This document shows positions 8,885 to 11,423 of a DNA stretch of 11,423 nucleotides, one piece after another. Made by a program: the position numbers and the translations under genes. The notes under the pieces were generated by a model. The model saw only the letters and a program-made list of their open reading frames with translations. It was not told the origin of the DNA and ran no database searches. This DNA is from Chlamydomonas sphaeroides (lineage: Eukaryota; Chlorophyta; Chlorophyceae; Chlamydomonadales; Chlamydomonadaceae), in the NCBI GenBank assembly GCA_001662425.1, contig BDDC01002353.1, positions 1 to 11,423 of the forward strand. The letters are read 5' to 3'. Position 1 is the first letter of the stretch, and every line of letters begins with the position of its first letter.

Positions 8885-11330
8885 ATGTGCGACCGTTTGC
8901 GTTCATTGCGGTTTGGCTTAGTCGGCCAGCTGCTACTCCGTGCCAACGGCGCAGGACCTTCGTCAGAATCCCTGCAAGGCATCGCGCACGGCCTCGCCTC
9001 TTGCGGCGTGCGCTCCCGTGGCCATGCTCCCTCGCTTATCACCCTCCTCGCGCCGACGACTGCATTCCGCCGGCGTCTTCGCGTGCAGCCGCTCGCGGCC
9101 GATGAAGCCATGAACCCCAGCATCCACCCCGCCCATGCCAGCGAGTCCCCAGGCTCAACCGGCGCCCAAGCGGCCAGCCAGCACGAGCCGCTCCTCCCAC
9201 AGCCCAGCACCAGCCATTGCATCCCGCAGCCCAGCCCGGGTGCTTCCCCACCTCCCTCTGCCGGGCTGCCGTGCCGAGCAGCCGCCGTGCCCCCTGCCAC
9301 AGGCGGCTGCGGCGCCGCAGGCGGAGGCCACCCCCCGGGTGCCGTAGCCAGCGCCGCAGGCCACCTCAGCAGCGGCCCTCCTAGGCCCGGCAGCACCGCA
9401 GCACCCCTCCACGGCAGACACCCGGGCCCCGCAACTTCCCCCAGCTCCGGCGCCGGCAGGGGCTGGCGGCACCTGGACGCAGCCGTCACCCGCCGCTACA
9501 GCCCCTGCCCGGGGCCCGGCCCCGGCCCCGCGAGCACCTCCTCGGCGGCCGCCGCCGCCGCCGCCGCGGCGTCGCCCAAGGCCTCCTCGCCGCCGCCGCC
9601 GCCGGACCCCGCCGGCGCCAGGAAGGCGTCCTCCTCCTTCGGCCCCGTGTATCCCCTGAACCTGGACCCGCCCGAAGCCCCGCCTGCCAAGCCCGGGCCA
9701 GGCGCCAGCCAGGCGGCGCCCGCGGAAGGCCCCTCCAGGCTGCCTGCCCAGCCGCAGCCGCCAACCGGGCCCTATGGCCACGGCTACGGCGCCCACTCCC
9801 CCCCGGGGCCCGCCGCGTCTTGGGAGCCGGCCACCTCCGCTGCAGCCACGCCCTCCTGGACCTCCTCCGCATCCTCCTCTACGCTTTCGCCTCCTTCCTT
9901 CGACGCCCCGCCCTACTCGCCCTCCTTCGACCCGCCGCCCTACGCCTCCTCCTCGCCGCCGGCCGGCCCCTCCAGCTACAGCGAGCGGCGCGACGGCTCC
10001 TTCGCGGGCTCCGTAGTGCAGCACGACGGCAGCCACGCGGTGCACCTGCTGGTGGCGGGTGAGAGGGAGGGGGGAAAGGAGGAAAGGAGGGAGGAAATCC
10101 GCGTGTGTGCGCGTGCGTGTTTTGGGCACGGAACGCACGGCAGCCACGCGGTGCACCTGCTGGTGCCGGGTGAGAGGAAGGGGGGAAAGGAGGGGGGAAA
10201 GGAGAGGAAGGAAGCGCGTGTGTGTTTGTATGACATGGAGCGTTCTGTGCCGGCGCAGTCGGGCGGAGGGCGGCGCCGCGGCTGCGTTGCCCAACGCACT
10301 GCCGGTGCCCTACGCCTGCCTGCTTCTGGCCCTGCCACCTCCGCCTCCTCCCCCCTCCCCTTCCCCTTCCTCCCCCCCTCCTGCCCCACCCGGCCTCCCC
10401 ATGCCGCACGCAGGCACGGGCGCGCGCGACTACAGCCTGCGCATGGTCCGCTGCCACGCGGGCGACGAGCTGGTGGTGTCTGGGGGCGGGGGAGGAGGCG
10501 CGGGGGCGGGGGCGGGCGGCGTGTGCAGCACGTCTGCGCCCCGGGCGGTGGGCGAGGATGTGGCGTTCGGCACCTTCCTGTACAGGTGCGGGGGCGGCGA
10601 GGGAGAGTGCGAGGGAGCGGGGCAGGGGCAGGGGCAGGGCGCGTGGGAGGGCTGGGGCGTGGGCTGGGTGCAGGCCGGGCCGGGCCGGGCGGGGAGCGAA
10701 GCGAGGGAGCGGTGTGCGGCGGCGGCGGTGGAGGCAGGCAGGCAGGCACCACCGGGAGTCAGAGGCCGCCGGGGAAGGCCCGGGCGCCCTGACCTCGCCG
10801 CCCCTTCGCCCCGCCCCTTCCCCCGCCCCCCGGCCGCAGGCGCGTGCGCGATACGGTGACCGCCACGTTCCTGCCCTCGGGCTTCCCGCACACCACCGGG
10901 GACAACTACGTCCGCTTCATGGCCTGGCAGGTGGGCGGCAGCTGGGTGCCTGGGGGCTGGGGGCCTGGGGGCTGATTGCCTGGGGGCTGATTGCCTGGGG
11001 GCTGGGGGCTGGGGGCCTGGGGGCTGGGGGCCTGGGGGCTGGGGGCCTGGGGGCTGGGGGCCTGGGGGCTGGGTGCAGGCGTGCCTGGGGGCTGGGTGCC
11101 TGGGGCTGGGTCCAGCCGTGCCTGGGGGCTGGCAACCAGACTACGGTGGCAGCGCGTGGCGACACGGGCGCATGGCAACAGCTCCTGGGAGGCACGGCGG
11201 CTGGGCCCTGCGTCGCAGTGTCCCCTTGGGCCCACCCCCTCCCCTCCCCTCCCTCGCCGCGTCCTCCCACACCCGCCTGCCCCTCCCCCGCTGCAGGGCG
11301 TCAACAACATGGCCGTCACAGCCAACTCGG
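8885..11330 (+). CDS. RUS (root UV-B sensitive) / DUF647 family protein, 5' part
   Basis: Exons are 8885-10058, 10414-10585, 10840-10930 and 11297-11330, and the gene runs on past the window. Phases join exactly (1+2, 2+1, 0), giving 490 codons plus one base. The last exons read RVRDTVTATFLPSGFPHTTGDNY, then VRFMAWQ and GVNNMAVTANS, matching the opening of DUF647 (family form FLPxGFPxSVxxDYxxxxxW, then ANSVLAT). The preceding exon has DYSLRMVRCHAGDELVVSG, a Gly-rich loop, then GEDVAFGTFLYR. Before that come about 390 residues of Pro/Ser/Ala-rich sequence with a doubled PSFD-x-PPY unit. The ATG at 8885 is the first after an in-frame stop at 8855; its first 75 residues are Arg/Ser/Ala-rich with few acids, like a transit peptide, but less GC-rich, so the ATG at 9110 is an alternative start. 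Arabidopsis RUS1/RUS2 act in early UV-B response and auxin transport, with RUS1 plastid-targeted. Which RUS clade this is cannot be said. Confidence 0.78.
10026..10230 (+). repeat. Tandem duplication, 111-base offset, across an exon end and donor
   Basis: Copy 1 starts at 10026 and copy 2 at 10137. Both begin ACGGCAGCCACGCGGTGCAC, continue CTGCTGGTG, differ by one base (G/C), then CGGGTGAGAGG and a purine tract. Similarity fades after about 90 bases. The offset of 111 is 37 codons, so both GTGAG donors are in the same phase. Confidence 0.92.
10059..10413 (+). other. RUS intron 1, 355 bases, with duplicated donor
   Basis: The donor is GCGG|GTGAGA and the acceptor ACGCAG|GCAC. One base on the left plus two on the right rebuild a Gly codon (HLLVA-G-TGARDYS). 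It opens with a purine tract of G and A and closes with a long C/T tract. A second copy of the exon end and donor lies inside, with its donor at 10170. Confidence 0.7.
10586..10839 (+). other. RUS intron 2, 254 bases
   Basis: The donor is ACAG|GTGCGG and the acceptor CCGCAG|GCGC, splitting an Arg codon 2+1 (FLYR-RVRDTV). The 5' half is G-rich, with three GGGGCA units near 10618-10640 and repeated GGGCC. It has a short CAGG run near 10734-10746, and the last 40 bases are C-rich. Confidence 0.78.
10931..11296 (+). other. RUS intron 3, 366 bases
   Basis: The donor is GGCAG|GTGGGC and the acceptor GCTGCAG|GGC, both phase 0 (MAWQ-GVNNMA). Its length is a multiple of three, but reading through meets an in-frame TGA at 10974, so it is not coding. 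It holds a G-run minisatellite and a C-rich 3' end. Confidence 0.82.
10942..11132 (+). repeat. G5-run minisatellite (CTGGGGG / CCTGGGGG units)
   Basis: CTGGGGG and CCTGGGGG alternate to give a period of about 15 bases over roughly 190 bases, interrupted by GCTGATTG twice and by GTGCAGGCGTG-like variants towards the end. There are many runs of five G on the transcribed-sense strand, so RNA or DNA quadruplexes are possible. The array begins about 11 bases inside the intron. Confidence 0.93.
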
Positions 11331-11423
11331 GTGCGGGGGCGCAGGGGGCGCGCGAGGGCGGGGGGCTGGGCTCCCCGGGTTGGAGGCGCAGCTGCCGCCG
11401 CGCAGCCGGGCGGCCGTCGGTGG
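11331..11423 (+). other. 5' part of the next RUS intron
   Basis: The donor is CTCGG|GTGCGG, phase 1. Family members continue ANS-V-LAT, which agrees with a Val codon (G + TN) split here. The intron starts G-rich like the others and leaves the window unfinished. Confidence 0.6.

Noticed and set aside
9155..10752. Long minus-strand frames opposite the RUS gene
   Set aside because: Low-complexity Gly/Arg or Pro/Ser products with no domain. They run across the exon-intron junctions supported by the RUS protein sequence.
10906..11325. Minus-strand frame encoding PQAPS repeats
   Set aside because: It is the translation of the CTGGGGG minisatellite inside an intron.
1..11423. CRISPR array, bacterial operon or prophage content
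   Set aside because: No evenly spaced repeats with unique spacers, no ribosome-binding-site-led gene strings and clear spliceosomal introns.

Overview
The window looks like nuclear DNA of a GC-rich green alga (Chlorophyta). It carries three multi-exon genes, all on the + strand, with GT-AG introns whose phases join exactly. Proteins are rich in Ala, Gly, Pro and Ser. Genes are separated by AT-richer spacers. The pentamer TGTAA, the usual green-algal poly(A) signal, occurs three times, two of them past gene ends. The proteins are plant-lineage types: a plant-style RR-TZF zinc-finger protein, an SWC4/DMAP1 homologue and a RUS (DUF647) protein. The species cannot be named from this sequence.

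Layout: (1) 1-2576 is the 3' part of an SWC4/DMAP1-like gene, a subunit of SWR1/NuA4-type chromatin complexes. Four exons (106-237, 485-844, 1307-1386, 2357-2576) join in frame. A (CCTG)16 microsatellite lies in the intron at the window edge. The last intron, 970 bases, holds a repeated 11-base motif in both orientations and a strong hairpin. (2) 2577-3955 is 3' UTR (TGTAA at 2914), an AT-richer spacer, and a TATA-like box at 3808. (3) 3956-6768 is a complete plant-type tandem CCCH zinc-finger gene of three exons (3956-4066, 4175-4380, 4566-6768). It encodes about 839 residues: the C/H-rich arginine region and both zinc fingers in the first 127, then about 710 residues of mostly low-complexity tail. 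(4) 6769-8884 is about 2.1 kb without a convincing gene, probably a long 3' UTR (first TGTAA at 8383) followed by the promoter region of the next gene. (5) 8885 to the window end is the 5' part of a RUS/DUF647 gene. It has a long disordered N-terminal exon, then short exons reaching the start of the conserved domain, and it continues past the right edge.

The three genes are separate nuclear genes (chromatin remodelling, mRNA turnover, plastid/UV-B-linked RUS protein), and nothing indicates a shared pathway. The most interesting non-coding observations are four. First, the exon end plus splice donor of the RUS gene is duplicated with an offset of exactly 111 bases (37 codons), so two same-phase donors exist. 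Second, RUS introns start G/purine-rich and end C/pyrimidine-rich, including a G-run minisatellite. Third, a TGTAA signal lies inside the TZF intron that separates the codons of the two zinc fingers. Fourth, the SWC4 intron carries the bidirectional repeat array.

All gene models come from reading the sequence and from knowledge of the families. No alignment or expression data were available.
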